DNA of 64,000 nt, from assembly GCA_017311185.1 (NCBI GenBank), contig JAESUZ010003902.1, forward strand, positions 1,488,001-1,552,000. Direction: 5' to 3'. Each line of letters opens with the position of its first letter. Position 1 is the first letter of the stretch. The position numbers were made by a program, and so were the translations under genes. The notes under the pieces were generated by a model. It saw only the letters and a list, made by a program, of their open reading frames with translations, had not been told where the DNA came from and did no database searches. The DNA comes from Proteles cristata cristata (taxonomy: Eukaryota; Chordata; Mammalia; Carnivora; Hyaenidae). Shown one piece after another: positions 20,760 through 32,009 of this stretch.

Positions 20760-21265
20760 AAAAACTCACATCATATAGCCCAAAGGTGGATATGACCCGA
20801 ATGTCTGTCACAGATGAATGCATAAACAATGTGGTATACACACTCAATGGAATATTATCCAGCCTTAAAAAGGAAAGAAAATTCAGACACAGGCTACAAA
20901 ACAGATGAAACTTGAAGGCCTTATGCTCTGTGAAATAGGCCAGACACAAAAGGACAATATTGTATTATTCCATCTATGCAAGCTATCTAGAATAAGCAAA
21001 TTCATAGAGATGGGAAGCAAAACAGAGGTTACCAAGAGCTGAGAGGGGGTGATAACGGAGATTTTTTTTTAATAATGGAGAATTGTTGTTTCATGGGTAC
21101 AGAGTTTTTATCTGGGATAAAGAAAAACTTCTGGAAATGCATAGAGGTGATAGGTGCACAACATTGTGAATGTACTTAATGCCACTGAACCATACATTCA
21201 AAGACAGTTAAAATAATAAATTTTATGTTATGTATATTTTACCACAATAAGAAAAACTTAAAGAA
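20760..21265 (+). mobile_element. Old L1 (L1M type) 3' end, plus strand
   Basis: GAATATTATCCAGCCTTAAA, TTGTTTCATGGGTACAGAG, GTACTTAATGCCACTGAACC and TATATTTTACCACAATAAG give the standard order of an L1M 3' UTR. It has no intact coding frame. Confidence 0.9.
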
Positions 21266-21534
21266 TTTTAAATATATAAATAACACACAAAGACCCATGA
21301 TTTCACCGATAATATTGCTGAGGACAAGGCTCAGAAGGTCAGTAGGACTTTTTAATGTTTATTTCTTCAAATAAGAAGGAAACAATTGTACAGATGGCAT
21401 GCGGACATGGCAAAAATTGTCAAGGTGGAATTTCAATGGTCAAAGTTTGGGAACCTCCACCCTAGAGGAAATGAAATCCCCACTGCCACACGGTCATAGA
21501 GCTCTCTCCACTTTCTTCTAACACCCATTACACC

Positions 21535-21670
21535 TGCAAATGCTTATTTCCTCTGATTCCCCACTGGCCTATAGGTTATGTGGGAGCAGTGATCTGTCCC
21601 CTCCTGCTCCATTCTGTACCCCAGAATGCACGTGGGACGCATTAAATAAATAAATGCTCAATTGAAAGGG
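21535..21670 (+). repeat. L2 LINE 3' end, plus strand
   Basis: CACTGGCCTATAGGTTATG and ATTAAATAAATAAATGCTC correspond to the L2 terminal region. Confidence 0.6.
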
Positions 21671-21719
21671 ACGGGGTTAGACAAGGGTCTCCTAGGAGAA
21701 GAGAGATTCCAAAAGTGGA

Positions 21720-21975
21720 CAAGACTCACTCTGTGAGCAGAGGCAGAAGAGCATCCCAAGCAGGAACCCTAAGTAGGAAGCCCTGCGGTGTTCTCTGTGG
21801 ACAGGGAGTGGTCATACTGGGCTGGCAGAGGATGGATGGGTGGGGGGTATGGGAGGAAGTGTGAGCTAGGGTGGTTGGTGGGTGAGGGGGATGGAAGGCG
21901 AAATGAGCCCTTGAACGCCAACCTAGGGCAGATGGAATGAGTCCTTAGAAGCCAATGGGAGGGCACCCTGCAGCC
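21720..21975 (-). repeat. L2 LINE fragment
   Basis: AGAGCATCCCAAGCAGGAAC, AGTGGTCATACTGGGC and AGAAGCCAATGGGAGGG follow reverse L2 upstream sequence. Confidence 0.5.
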
Positions 21976-21979
21976 CCTT

Positions 21980-22810
21980 TTGCCAGAGTCTCAAGTTTCA
22001 ACTACTTTCCCCCCAAGACAGGAGGCCCTACCAGAGGATGATCTGTCTTCAGGGCATCTGTGACCCTTCAGATTGTAAGCAACTCATTATATGAGTGTGA
22101 ATTTCCTCAGTTTTCTGAAGAAAGGGTCCATAGCTTCCATCAGATTCTAAAAGGACTTTGTGATGCCCAAAAGAGCTCTGGGGAAAAGCCAGTTGGGTAG
22201 GGTCCCCTACAACTTGTCCCTCATCACTATGGGCCTTCGGTTTCAGCAGGCAAGGGTAGAGGGGCTCACCCAGTGAGCTCAGCCACTATCCAGACCTCAT
22301 AGCCATCTGGATTGAGGACTGGGACTCAGGAAATGTGAAATCAACTGCATCTCAAGGGTGCACTGCTGGTGGAGGGGATGACAGGGTACTGACCCCCCTC
22401 CCCTCCCCATGGTTCCAGAATCTTCCAGTTCCTCCCTCCTTCCTGGACTCTGAATCACAGCCACCCCCCTCACTCCATATTAGCCCAGTCCTAAAGCACC
22501 AAGACCCTCAAATGACCTCTTCTGCAAGCCTCACATCAGGAGGCAGGGAGAGCTGGCCCACTTCCTCCCTAGAGACTCACATTTTTTAACTATGTACCTT
22601 TAGCCAGAAGGACTCCTGGCCACAGTGAACATGACAGACATCTCTTTGTCCTGACCTCAGCCCTGCATCTCCAGAATGGGCTCCCTCAGACAGCCAGGGT
22701 CTTAAGGGTCTGCGTGGGTGTGACCAGCAATAATTGTGGGTCATCTTCAGTTTGGGCTCTCCAAAAGCTAGCTGTTAGTCCCCTCCTTTCCCTTCAGGAA
22801 GCCATTCTAC
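21980..22810. other. Unique sequence, nothing recognised
   Basis: No repeat family or exon is seen. The 84-codon frame at 22335-22589 has no domain. Confidence 0.5.
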
Positions 22811-22814
22811 ATCA

Positions 22815-22985
22815 TCCCTCTGGTGTGAGAATCAGGGAGATGTGGGTTAAAATCCCACCTGGGTCATTTGCCAGTTCTGGGCCAATTACTTCCTTGTGAA
22901 GCTTCCATTTCCTTAGCTTTGAGATGGGGTTAACAATCCTGATCTCACCGAGTCCCTATAAAGCAACAAATGAGACTCTGTCTGC
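22815..22985 (+). repeat. MIR SINE
   Basis: GGTTAAAATCCCACCTGGG, CTTCCATTTCCTTAGC and GATGGGGTTAACAATCC follow plus MIR order. Confidence 0.7.
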
Positions 22986-22989
22986 CTCT

Positions 22990-23740
22990 CTCAAACCCAG
23001 GTTGCACTGTTTTAAAGGTTTGGTACCTTGCATCTCCCTCTTGGACATACTTAAGATTCATTATTATACTAAAAGTCCTGAGAAGTTCTGCAAAAAAAGA
23101 AGTGTGTCCCACTCTGTTTAACACAGGACTAGACTCCAAAATGCCACATCTGTGCACAGCTGGTAGAGAAGCTCTGAGCTGGCACATGTAAAGATGGCAC
23201 TCTCTGGCAGGCGGGAGATTCTCAATTAGCAGGCTCTTTGTCTTCTCCAAACACTTCCCCCACCCCTTGAAGAGCCAGATATGGAGAAAATATGTAACAG
23301 AGCCATCCTCCTCATGAGGTTTTCTGTGACAGCTCTGAAGGCCCTTTCAGGGGATGGGGCTAGGAGAGACCAAGAGCCCAAGGCACAGCTTCCTGGGACC
23401 AGCAGGCAGACTCTGGGGAGGCCACCCTACCCTCTGAGGGGGGCTGGTGGCTGCTGCCAGATTTGAACACTTCTTAACTGTTCTGAGGATTTCTCTTTTG
23501 ACAGCCAAGACCCACCCACCCATTAGCAGGAGTCCGTGCCCGGTACAGTGAGAAGAGAAAAATCAGTGAAAAGGAAACAAGCCAACAAAAAGAATCCACC
23601 ACCACCAGAGCCTCCAGGGCCCCTGGAGCCACGTCTGGGGCGGGACCTGCATAAGCAGGACCTCCCTCGAATGGCCACAGGGACCCAATAGGAGAGCTCT
23701 TCGGAGCTCCCGGGCCACTCTCTGCGCGTCCCACCTCTTC
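22990..23740. other. Unique sequence flanking the POU/SOX block
   Basis: No repeat or gene is recognised. It lies just left of the regulatory candidate at 23745. Confidence 0.5.
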
Positions 23741-23744
23741 CCTC

Positions 23745-24060
23745 CATGGTGTCCGCTGATTAAGGTAGTGTTCCCTACTACAGCATAAACGAATGCATTA
23801 TGTCTTTGTTATGCTAATGCATAGCACAACGCAATTTAAATAGCACTTCCAGAAAAATTAAGTATGTTCATTGACACAGTGAAATGTTTTCACCCTCGAT
23901 GTAACCTTCACAGATTCTGTACAAAATCCATCAGTCAGTGAGCTATTCATTTGCGAATGCTTAGCAATTATTATGCTAATGCATCACAATGCATTACAGC
24001 AAATTCTCTGTAAGTGGCAGGAAGTGCAGCTGCCTGGCACACACCCCGCCCAGATTACGG
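23745..24060. promoter_or_regulatory. Candidate enhancer with SOX-OCT composite and duplicated POU core
   Basis: AT-rich and repeat-free. CTTTGTT (23804-23810) directly joins ATGCTAAT (23811-23818), the geometry of the SOX2/POU5F1-type composite element; the ATGCTAAT octamer variant is used in the FGF4 enhancer. The 14-mer TTATGCTAATGCAT occurs twice, at 23809-23822 and 23971-23984, each preceded by GAATGC 18-20 bp upstream. Further words: GATTAAGG, GCAATTTAAAT, CAATTATT and CATTTGCGAAT. This density is typical of conserved developmental enhancers. Binding and conservation are inferred. Confidence 0.45.
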
Positions 24061-24209
24061 GGCATCTATCAATGTACAGAGTCATCATTGCAACTTGAGT
24101 CCAACCACATTTTATGTCCTGCCTTCAAGAAGTGAACTTCCCAGGCACAGAGACTGAATTAGACAGCACTTATTATTAACACATCCTTGGAGGTCTCCCA
24201 GCAAGGGGG

Positions 24210-24645
24210 TGTATCAGTTAGCTATTGCTGTATAACAAACCACGCTAAAGCTTAGTGGCTTAAAGCAACAAGCATTTGCTATTGCTCCGGACTCTACAGA
24301 TCTTTTGGATGGTTCTACTGATATGGGCCAAGCTAGGCAAACCCAGCTTGGGCTTCCTTGTGTGTCAGTGGTAGGTAGGGGCTAGCTGGCCCAGGATGGC
24401 CTCATTCAATGACTGGAAGTTGGCTGACTGTCAACAGAGGCTGTGGGCTGACATGGCCACCCATCTCTCATCATCCAGCGGTCATACCAGCCCTGTCCAT
24501 AGGGCAGTAGCAGGATTCCAATGCAGAGAAAGTAAAATCATGCAAAGAGTCTTAAAGTCTAGGCTCAGAATTGGCGCAATGTCCTTTCTAGCAAATTCTA
24601 CTGGCCAAAAATAGACCACATCTTGATGGGAGATGTTGTAGTCAG
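24210..24645 (+). mobile_element. Old LTR-like repeat, plus strand
   Basis: TGTATCAGTTAGCTATTGCT, CTTAGTGGCTTAAAGCAAC, TCATTCAATGACTGGAAG and ATTCTACTGGCCAAAAATAG match a mammal-wide repeat that I believe is an ERVL-type LTR (LTR33-like). The family is uncertain. Confidence 0.6.
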
Positions 24646-24649
24646 CTTA

Positions 24650-25595
24650 CATCGATCAGGGATGCAGAGAGTAATGAACATTTATAGCCACTTGCCATCA
24701 ACCTACTGTGGGAGATGTCTAGACAATGCATATTTGAAGACCAAGAGAGGATGGTGCTGGCCATGAGCAGACACCACCTCATGATGGAGCAGTACAGGCT
24801 GCTAGACGGGTCAGGGACAGATGAACTGTTGTTGGTTATGGTGACTTCTATAAACTCTATTTCCCCTCTAAGTGTGGTACCCAGCCCTAGTCTAATGGGC
24901 CAGACACTGAGACAGGAAAAGACCCAGATCCACCAGCCCTCACTACAAGATATACTCTGACCATGAGGTTGGCTTCCGAGGAACCAGTCATGTCCCCTTG
25001 TGGGAACCCATGGCATGGATGGGCCAGTCAGCCAATAGGCCAGAATGAGGTCTTACTTTGGCTGGAAATCCATGTTCAGTTCTGGTCACCCAGTGCTCAC
25101 AGGTTCTGGCTTTTCAGCATAACTGATGAAGCAGTCCGGTCCAGAAGGCCTCAAGTGTGGAGCTCTGGCGCAGGAATTCTCTAGGCTTGGAATAAGCTGG
25201 TCATGTGCCTGTGCTAGGTGCACCCTGTCCAAGGGGGAGGCGCCCCATTCATAGCGCTTGCTGCCTTGGAGACTGTGTTTTGGATCGTGTCCTCCATGGA
25301 TGTAACCCATCAGACGAAGGGGCATGCAAAGACAACCCATCTGTGGCTTGGCTCATCAAGAGTTGATCTAATCAGATTCCTTCTCTTGGGAATCGGAGCT
25401 CAGAAACACCAGAAAAGGTCTGCTGGTCGGTGGCCAGAGCTTCGGATGAAAGATAAGGCGCAGTCAGGCCAGAGAGGGTATGATGGGCCCCAAAAGCCAA
25501 GTGCTCCATGGGGGGTAGAAACTATGCACTGCAGAGGGTGGGGATGGAAGGAGAAGAAAGGAGACTCCTACATCACAGGGCTGAAGCCACATTGC
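24650..25595. other. Unassigned sequence, no gene recognised
   Basis: Short frames (81 codons at 24715, 158 codons at 25218) have no recognisable domain or exon borders. Part may be a continuation of the LTR-like repeat. Confidence 0.45.
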
Positions 25596-25602
25596 CTGAG
25601 AT

Positions 25603-25625
25603 GGGGTGGGGGGTGGGGGGTGGGG
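25603..25625 (+). other. G-quadruplex-capable run
   Basis: Four G-tracts (G4, G6, G6, G4) separated by single T, matching the G3+N1-7 rule exactly on the plus strand. Confidence 0.75.
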
Positions 25626-25899
25626 ACCCAGACTGAGACAGAGGCTGCTTCCAGAGGCCTCTGGATTCCGAAGGCTTTCCAGTTACGATTCTAATCCACA
25701 TGCACCCTGACCGCAAGTCCTTTTAAGTGGCTTTTTATTCCTTGCAACGCAAACCGGACCCCACGTGTTCCAGTGTGCTGGGGTCTCCTTACGTCCTTTG
25801 CCCTTTCCTAGCAAAACTCCCTTTGGAAGAGCCCGATGTCACTGTGGCAGACCCAGCTGGACCAAACCCCGGTCCCGAGCTGTTTTCCACATACCTGTC

Positions 25900-26240
25900 A
25901 GAGGATAGTTTTAAAATTCAAATCTGATCAGGCCATAGCTCTGCTTAAAACCCATGTTTACTTCCCATTGCTCTTAAGATAAACCCCAAATCCTCCCAAG
26001 GCCTCCGGAGCTTGGTGTGGGTTTGGCCTCTGCTCAGCCCTCCAGCCCACCTCCTACCACAACGTCCCTTCCCTTTGAGGGGGGTTCACGCAGACGCCCG
26101 GCTTCCCTTGCATAAATGTGCCGTACTTCTTTTTACAGAGGGTCTTTACCCCCACTGTCCCGTCTGCCCAGGGCACTCTCCCTCCCATGACTAATGGGAT
26201 CAGCTTGTGTGGTCTGGACACTAGACACCACTGAGGACAC
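25900..26240 (+). repeat. L2 LINE fragment, plus strand
   Basis: AAATCTGATCAGGCCATAGC, GCTTAAAACCCATGTTTACT and TAAACCCCAAATCCTCCC are the L2 region well upstream of its 3' end. Confidence 0.85.
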
Positions 26241-26244
26241 CTGA

Positions 26245-26625
26245 ACCCTTCCCACGCAGTCTCAGGAACTGGCTTCACCTAGTTGTGGGGGTGGGGGGGA
26301 GACTAATCACAGGCACCAGGGAGTCAGGCCCCGCCTACCTGGAGTCAGCTCCGCCCACCCCAGTCCTAAGAAGGTCTGGCTTCTCTCAATGGGGCTGGCT
26401 CTTTCCAACCCCCAGTGCCAGAAAACAGATAGAACACAGCAACAGATAAAAAGGCTAAGTTTAGGGTCCATAACAGCAGGAAATCATACGAAGGACCGTC
26501 TTGTTCTTTTATTTATGCGTGAAGAAACTAAAGCTCCCACCATCCATCTACCCCTCCTCCCCATTCCTGTCACATTGGCTTCACTCGATGAACAATGCGC
26601 TATGTCCAAAGGAAATACTGACCAC
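26245..26625. other. Unique sequence, nothing recognised
   Basis: Includes a short G-run (GGGGGTGGGGGGGAG near 26285). No other feature is seen. Confidence 0.5.
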
Positions 26626-26629
26626 AGAT

Positions 26630-26805
26630 GCAATTTACTGAATGCTGACCATATACCAGGCACCGAGCTAAGTGTCCGATGTGGATGATTTTATTTCATT
26701 CTTACAACACCACATTACCCGGATGAAGAAACTGGGGCTCAGGGAGGTTTGAAGCATCCCCCAACTCACTAAGTGGTGATGGGATTTAAGCGGTCTTGCT
26801 CCACT
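26630..26805 (-). repeat. MIR SINE
   Basis: ACCATATACCAGGCACCGAG, GATGAAGAAACTGGGGC and CTAAGTGGTGATGGGATTT follow reverse MIR order. Confidence 0.85.
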
Positions 26806-27084
26806 CTCCTGAGCTGCCTCAATCAACTCAGGGGAGGCTGGGACTTCTCTCCATGGAAGCAAGCAGCTGGAGGGTGCCTGAACAAAAAGGAGGCCAGCTG
26901 GTGCCCACCTGTCATCACCACAGGGCTCTGAACTGGGTCTCCTGGAGGGGGAGTGGGTCACACGTCACCACCCCCGCTTAGTTGGTTGCCTAGTGACCAG
27001 GGAGGTGGGGTGGTGATGCAGCCAGACAGATCAGGGGTGACAGAAGGGAATGTACAGGGAACCACATCAGAGCTCCATTTAAAG

Positions 27085-27260
27085 GATGCTTTGAGACTCC
27101 TCATGGCCACAGTGAGATGGGGATTATTCCTCCCATTTCACAGCTGAGAAAACAGAGTCATTGAGACAATCTGTCTAATAGTACCCAGCTTGTAAGTGGC
27201 CAAGCTAGGGAGTACAGCAGGCTCATCTGATCAGAGTCTGTTTACCATCTGCTCCATTCT
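27085..27260 (-). repeat. MIR SINE
   Basis: GATTATTCCTCCCATTTCAC, GCTGAGAAAACAGAG and AGCTTGTAAGTGGCCAAGC follow reverse MIR order. Confidence 0.8.
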
Positions 27261-27389
27261 ACCTCCCAGAAGCCAGCCCAGTCATTCCTCCAGGAGGTAA
27301 TGGGGGGTACTATTACCTTGAAGTCAGGCCTTGAAGTAACTACTCTTGTCTATTTTTTCTAGGAGGGTATACCGGCTGCCTAGGGCACT

Positions 27390-27560
27390 TGTGCAGTTAA
27401 TGTTTCTGAGCACTTACTGTGTACCAGGCACTGTTCTGGGCAGTGGAGACATGACATTGAACCAAGTCCCCTCTGGAGCCTAGGGTCGTATTGAGAGGTC
27501 AGACAATAAACCAAGAAACCTATAATGTAACGTCAAGTAGCCAATGACACCAAGCCAAGG
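27390..27560 (-). repeat. L2 LINE 3' fragment
   Basis: GAGCACTTACTGTGTACCAG, TGTTCTGGGCAGTGGAGAC and GACAATAAACCAAGAAACC match reverse L2. Confidence 0.8.
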
Positions 27561-27564
27561 TGTA

Positions 27565-28128
27565 AGGGAGTACACCTCTGGGGGAGGGGGTGTCTGCAGA
27601 CGGGGGCTGGGGGTGCTGGAGGAGCCACTGCGGGTGGTGAGGAGGGAGTCCTCCCACCTCCCCAGGGTCCCTGATGTACTCCTAAGTCGCCCCCAGCTCC
27701 TAGATCCCACCCTTGCTGTCACCAGCTCAGCCGTCACAGCTTAGGATGCCCAGAAAACATGTTTCCTACAGACCTTCAGGGCAGTGTCCCCAACCTGTCC
27801 AGCTGAACCAGATGGGGCAGGTGGAGTGGGTGGGTGGCGCTAGCCAGGGGCTGCTCCCTGGGAGAGGACCCTGCGGTTGGTTCCCAGCTGGCCGGCCAGA
27901 AGCACACGTGTGCTGGGGCTGTGGTCCCCCAGGGCCGGGGTCTCGATCACGGCTGCTGCTCCTACCGTTTCCAGAGGCCTGGCTGGGCCCACCACTCACA
28001 GAGGATGAGTGGGGAGCATACGGAGTCCTTGAGAAAAGGCCACTTGGTCCGCAGTTGGCCCCTGAAGGCCTGGCTCTTCCTCACTCAAGGTGTGGAGCTG
28101 AGATCAGACAGCATGCCCGCACCACCCT
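27565..28128. other. Unique GC-rich DNA, no gene seen
   Basis: Overlapping open frames (142 codons at 27713, 98 at 27834) have no domain. A G-rich cluster (GGGGGAGGGGG, GGGGGCTGGGGG) sits near 27578-27615. Confidence 0.5.
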
Positions 28129-28129
28129 A

Positions 28130-28210
28130 GGGGACTGTTAGAGATGCAGAGCCTCGGGTTCTCTACCCCAGACCACAGACTCAGATTTGCATAGGAGGAA
28201 TCCAAGTGAT
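28130..28210 (+). mobile_element. Probable MER5A DNA transposon, split by a SINE
   Basis: GTTAGAGATGCAGAGCCTCG and TACCCCAGACCACAGACTC follow the MER5A (hAT) middle. A short remainder may follow the SINE at about 28408-28440. It is non-autonomous and old. Confidence 0.5.
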
Positions 28211-28407
28211 GGGGCACCCGGCTGGCTGGGTCTGGGTCGGTTAAGCACTGACTTGGGCTCATCTCGTGATCTCTGATCTCGAGCCCCGCATCAGGCCCCA
28301 TGCTGGCCATGAGAGTCTGCTTGGGATTCTCTCTCTCCCTTTCTCTGCCCCTCCCCCATTCGTCCTCTCTTTCTCTCAAAATAAACAAATAAACTTTAAA
28401 AAATAAA
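28211..28407 (+). repeat. Felid tRNA-Lys SINE, diverged
   Basis: The head GGGGCACCCGGCTGGCTGGG is altered, the B box reads TCTCGAGCCC, and the tail is AAATAAACTTTAAAAAATA. Flanking GAATCCAAGTGAT and TAATCCATGTGCT suggest a decayed target duplication. Confidence 0.93.
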
Positions 28408-28444
28408 GAGTAATCCATGTGCTGAATTGAAGAAAACTGCCTCA

Positions 28445-29100
28445 GGTCATTTTCTGAAGAAAAGGGTCTTCAGGGAGGGGGCAGGAAGGAACACTGTGGG
28501 CCCTGTTCCGGAGCCCATCCATCCAAGCTTCTAGAGGGAGGACCCAGGGCAAATCATAGGTTAAGAAGAAAGGAAGGGGGCAGTCCTAGGGCAGAGGGTC
28601 CTTAGGCAGCAAGGAGGGGGAGAAGAGATGGGGAGGAGTCTGTCACAGAGCTCTGAGGCTGGGAGAGGGAGGGAGCTGGGAGGCGAGCAGGAAGTGGGGG
28701 AGGAGGGGCAGGGGGGAAGGCAAGGAGCTCTGCCAGCTGAGCTGAAGGATGCCGGCCTCCAAGTAGGGCAAGGAGCCCAACTTCAGCTCTCCGAGGGCTG
28801 CTGACAACTCCCCAGGGCCCCATCCTCTCCACGGACAATTAGAACCCGGCTGCCTCCGAGTGAGCCCTGGCGGCCCTGGGCCCACCTGCTGCTTGCTGTG
28901 CGGGCTCTGGTGACAGCCAGCTCCCAGTTCTGCTCGCTCCTGCTCCCTCACACTGTCACACAGGCACCCATTCCCCGCAACCCTTGCAGCGCACATCAGC
29001 ATGCACCCATGCATGGGCGCACTGAGGAGCAGGCACACTCTCCCCCGCACAGACGCTGATGGCTGCCTGCGCTCCCAGGATGGCTGCCTTTTCTGGCCTA
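28445..29100. other. Unique DNA with a GGA-rich stretch
   Basis: 28560-28725 is purine-rich (GGGAGGAGTC, GGAGGGAGCTGGGAGG, GGGGGAGGAGGGGCAGGGGGG). No gene is seen. Confidence 0.5.
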
Positions 29101-29114
29101 GTACGCGCATGCGT

Positions 29115-29157
<43 letters not shown>
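29101..29157 (+). repeat. (CA)21 microsatellite in a 57-bp Z-DNA-prone tract
   Basis: (CA)21 at 29116-29157 is preceded without a break by GTACGCGCATGCGTG, so all 57 bases alternate purine and pyrimidine. GC/CG-rich alternating DNA next to CA repeats is a classic Z-DNA-forming sequence. The repeat is probably polymorphic. Confidence 0.97.
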
Positions 29158-29158
<1 letters not shown>

Positions 29159-29364
29159 CTCCCTCCCCGGCTATATCACATCCACGCTGTCCCATACCGT
29201 ACACACAAGAGTCCCTGCACACACACACAGCTGAGCTGTACAGACCCACAACCCATGCCTGCTCGGCCACATATACTGTCTCACGTGCCTGCTTTGGCTC
29301 ACACCCGCCATGTACACACGCACATGCGTGCCCATCCCTTCCAGCACCAGGGTTCGGGGACACA

Positions 29365-29560
29365 CAGAGATTCCTATGTGCTAGGCACCGCGCTTCGTAC
29401 TTTCCATGGCTTTATTCCTCACTGCGACACCAGGAGGCAGGAGCCTTGATTGATCTCATTTCACAGCTAGGACGACACAGAGACAGGTGAAGGCCTTCAC
29501 TCCCATCACACGGCTGATACACAGCAGAGGAAGAGCTCGAATCTGAGTTCTTGATCAGTA
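29365..29560 (-). repeat. MIR SINE
   Basis: CCTATGTGCTAGGCACCGC, CTCATTTCACAGCTAGGAC and ACACGGCTGATACACAGCAG follow reverse MIR order. Confidence 0.8.
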
Positions 29561-29564
29561 CTCT

Positions 29565-30045
29565 GTAACTGCTCTATCCCATGATACTCCCAGCAAGGAA
29601 CCTTCAAAACTGAGGCCCTCCTTGACTCCCCCCCATTTAAATTAGATTGCTCCAACATATGGTCTTGGGGTGCGCTGGGCTTTTCCTCGAAGCCAGTGAT
29701 CAGTTAATGGTGTATTTATGGGATTATTTAACTTCCACTTGTTGGCTGGACCAATGCTGACTGAGCACCCACCACACACTCTACCAGGGAGGTCTTGGTC
29801 TCTCCCACCGCTGCCTCCGCCACAGGATACAGGGATACGGAGTCCACCGGCACTGCCCTGCAGGTGTCCCCAACACAGAGCAGGCACTGGATAAGGACAG
29901 AATTAGCGAGGAAGACGGACAACACAGCAACCACACAGTCTGGCATCCGTGAGCGCACACAAGGGTGGAGAGCTGGGGTTCCAAGTCTCGCACACCGACA
30001 ACACCATTCTCGGCCTCGGCACCCACATGCCACCAGTCCACCCAC
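29565..30045. other. Unique sequence, nothing recognised
   Basis: GCTCCAACATATGG and TTAATGGTGTATTTATGGG form a small AT-rich patch near 29650-29730. The minus-strand 263-codon frame at 29781-30572 passes through a CA repeat and is not called. Confidence 0.5.
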
Positions 30046-30049
30046 ATCC

Positions 30050-30125
30050 CCACAGGTACACGGCCACACACTGAGACACACACCCCCACCCCAAACACAC
30101 ACACACATACACACACGCACAGGTG
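30050..30125 (+). repeat. Interrupted CA-rich repeat
   Basis: ACACACTGAGACACACACCC and ACACACACACATACACACAC show a broken CA microsatellite. Confidence 0.85.
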
Positions 30126-30461
30126 GGGACAGGGGTGTGAGCCCAGGAGCTTCAACAGCTGACAGAGAAGGAAGTTGCAGCTTAGGCACCTGGCACCGGG
30201 AAGGGACCCTCTCAGGCAGCCTGAGACCTTGCCCCCGGCCCCACTCTCTAAATGGTTAGTCCCTGTTTGCCCAGGCTCCTGGACATATGGGCTCTGGGAA
30301 TCATGAAGATGGGCCAGTGTGGGTAGTGAGGTGCTTTGTGACTGGGTGAGGGGTGGGAAGAGTGGTGGGTGGAGGGGAGGGAAGGGAAAGGCAGTGTGTG
30401 GATGCCAGGGTCTGCCCAGGGGTAAGGACAAAACCCCTCCTGTCCATGGTGTCCCCTCTTC

Positions 30462-30530
30462 AGCTCGGCTGAAATGGCGGCGCCCCTGTGCCAAAATAAT
30501 CCGGCTCCGTGTTCGCGGCCAGGGGGTGGG
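30462..30530 (+). promoter_or_regulatory. Candidate YY1 site in CpG-containing patch
   Basis: AAATGGCGGC at 30472-30481 is a perfect YY1 site of the kind found just inside many promoters, followed by CpG-containing sequence (AATCCGGCTCCGTGTTCGCG). There is no full CpG island and no adjacent gene, so promoter identity is weak. Confidence 0.25.
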
Positions 30531-30534
30531 GCCC

Positions 30535-32005
30535 AGGCCAGAGGGTGGCCTAGAACATGGGGAGCAGGCCAAGGGTTAATCGGGGCACTCTGGGCCTCAG
30601 GGGCATCTCAGGCAGAGCCTGGCACATGCAGAATGGGCAGAGGAGGAGGTGTGGGACAGCTGGACGGGAGGCCGGGACAAGCCCAGTGGCCGCGGGCTCC
30701 ATGAAGCAAGTGCAGAAAGAACACACTGGGCCTGGACACTCAGAGCACCCCCAAACAGGATCACCCCCATGGTGGACGTTCAGCAGCGCTGGGGGCGCAG
30801 GCGGCTTCAGGCTCTGGAGACCGCGTTGACAGCCAGAGGGGCAGAGAAAAGACCAGAATCAACAAGGAGAAGATGGGGGAAAGGAGGCCGGGGTTTGGCA
30901 GGCAGAGCCTTGGCTTCAGAGCTCCACGGAGAAGAACGGGGGTGTGGGGGTGCTGCTCTTCCTCATTCTGTCCTCAGGCTCCAAGGCTGGCCAGGGTGTT
31001 CCTGCCCATCTTCGATAAAGCTGCCCAAAGGGCTGAAAGCCTGCAGATGGGAATCCTGGTTCCCCCTCTACCAGCACAACCCCCCAACAGCTGCCTGCCT
31101 CCCAGGGGATGCCGTCATTCTGGGACACAGTCTTCACGGAAAGCGCCTGGATGTCTGGGGCGGAGACAGCAGGGGCAGACCTGGTGAACTTGACACCCAC
31201 AGGCATGATGCCTCGCACGGGCTGGGCGTGCACATGGGCACGTGTACCTCGCATCTTCAGCCTCCTTTGTCGCTGCTGGTGAAAGGTGTGGGTGTCGCCC
31301 GTGGCCAAGGTGGCAGGGACGGGTCTCAGGTGTGGCAGCAGGATGAGCTTTCCTTCTGGGACATCTCAGGGTCAGAGGAAGGCCTCGGGAGCTTGGCGTC
31401 CTCCCATCAAGTGGCAAAAGGTGACTTGATAGAGGCTGCACCCGAAGTCCCCAGCTGCTATCACTGAGCCTCAAAGGTGCTCTTGCTTCCTGCCTTCTAG
31501 GCTATTGTTCTGACCCCCACCCCCACCCCAGACCACCTGCCACAGAGCTAGGGTCATGCATGGCTCCCTCTCCACCTGCTGAGCTTGCCACACGTGGGTC
31601 CCTCCTATTCTGCTCTCCCCCAAAGCAGGACCTCAGTGAAGGGTGCTGACAGCCCCTCCCAGCGGCATTTCTCCCCTGCTCCTGCCTGGAGTGTCTGTGC
31701 AAAGCTGTGGGGGCAGGGATGGTTGATAAATTCCCTGACTCCAGGAGAAAGTGGATGAGGAAGTCTCCCTGAATCACGGCTTCCAGCCCAAGTGAAAGGC
31801 CCTCATCCTTCAGCCGAGAGGAGCCCACACCTACCTCCAGGGACCCAGACTCACTATGGAGATTCTCCTCTCTGAGCTTCCAGGGAAAATCCTGAGGCGT
31901 CTACTGCCCAAGAATGCAGAGTCATTGGTGAAGGTGGTTGTTTTTTGGTTCTGAATTTCAACTTGAACACAGAATGCCACAATTTGTCAACATCCACCCA
32001 ACAAT
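30535..32005. other. Unique GC-rich DNA with a chance long frame
   Basis: A 272-codon plus frame (30649-31467) lacks domains and is overlapped by other long frames on both strands, as GC-rich noncoding DNA shows. No repeat family is recognised. Confidence 0.5.
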
Positions 32006-32009
32006 CTGC

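Noticed and set aside
29781..30572. 263-codon minus-strand frame
   Set aside because: Contains translated CA repeat (Val-Cys runs) and no domain.
30649..31467. 272-codon plus-strand frame
   Set aside because: No domain, signal peptide or splice context; overlapped by other frames on both strands.
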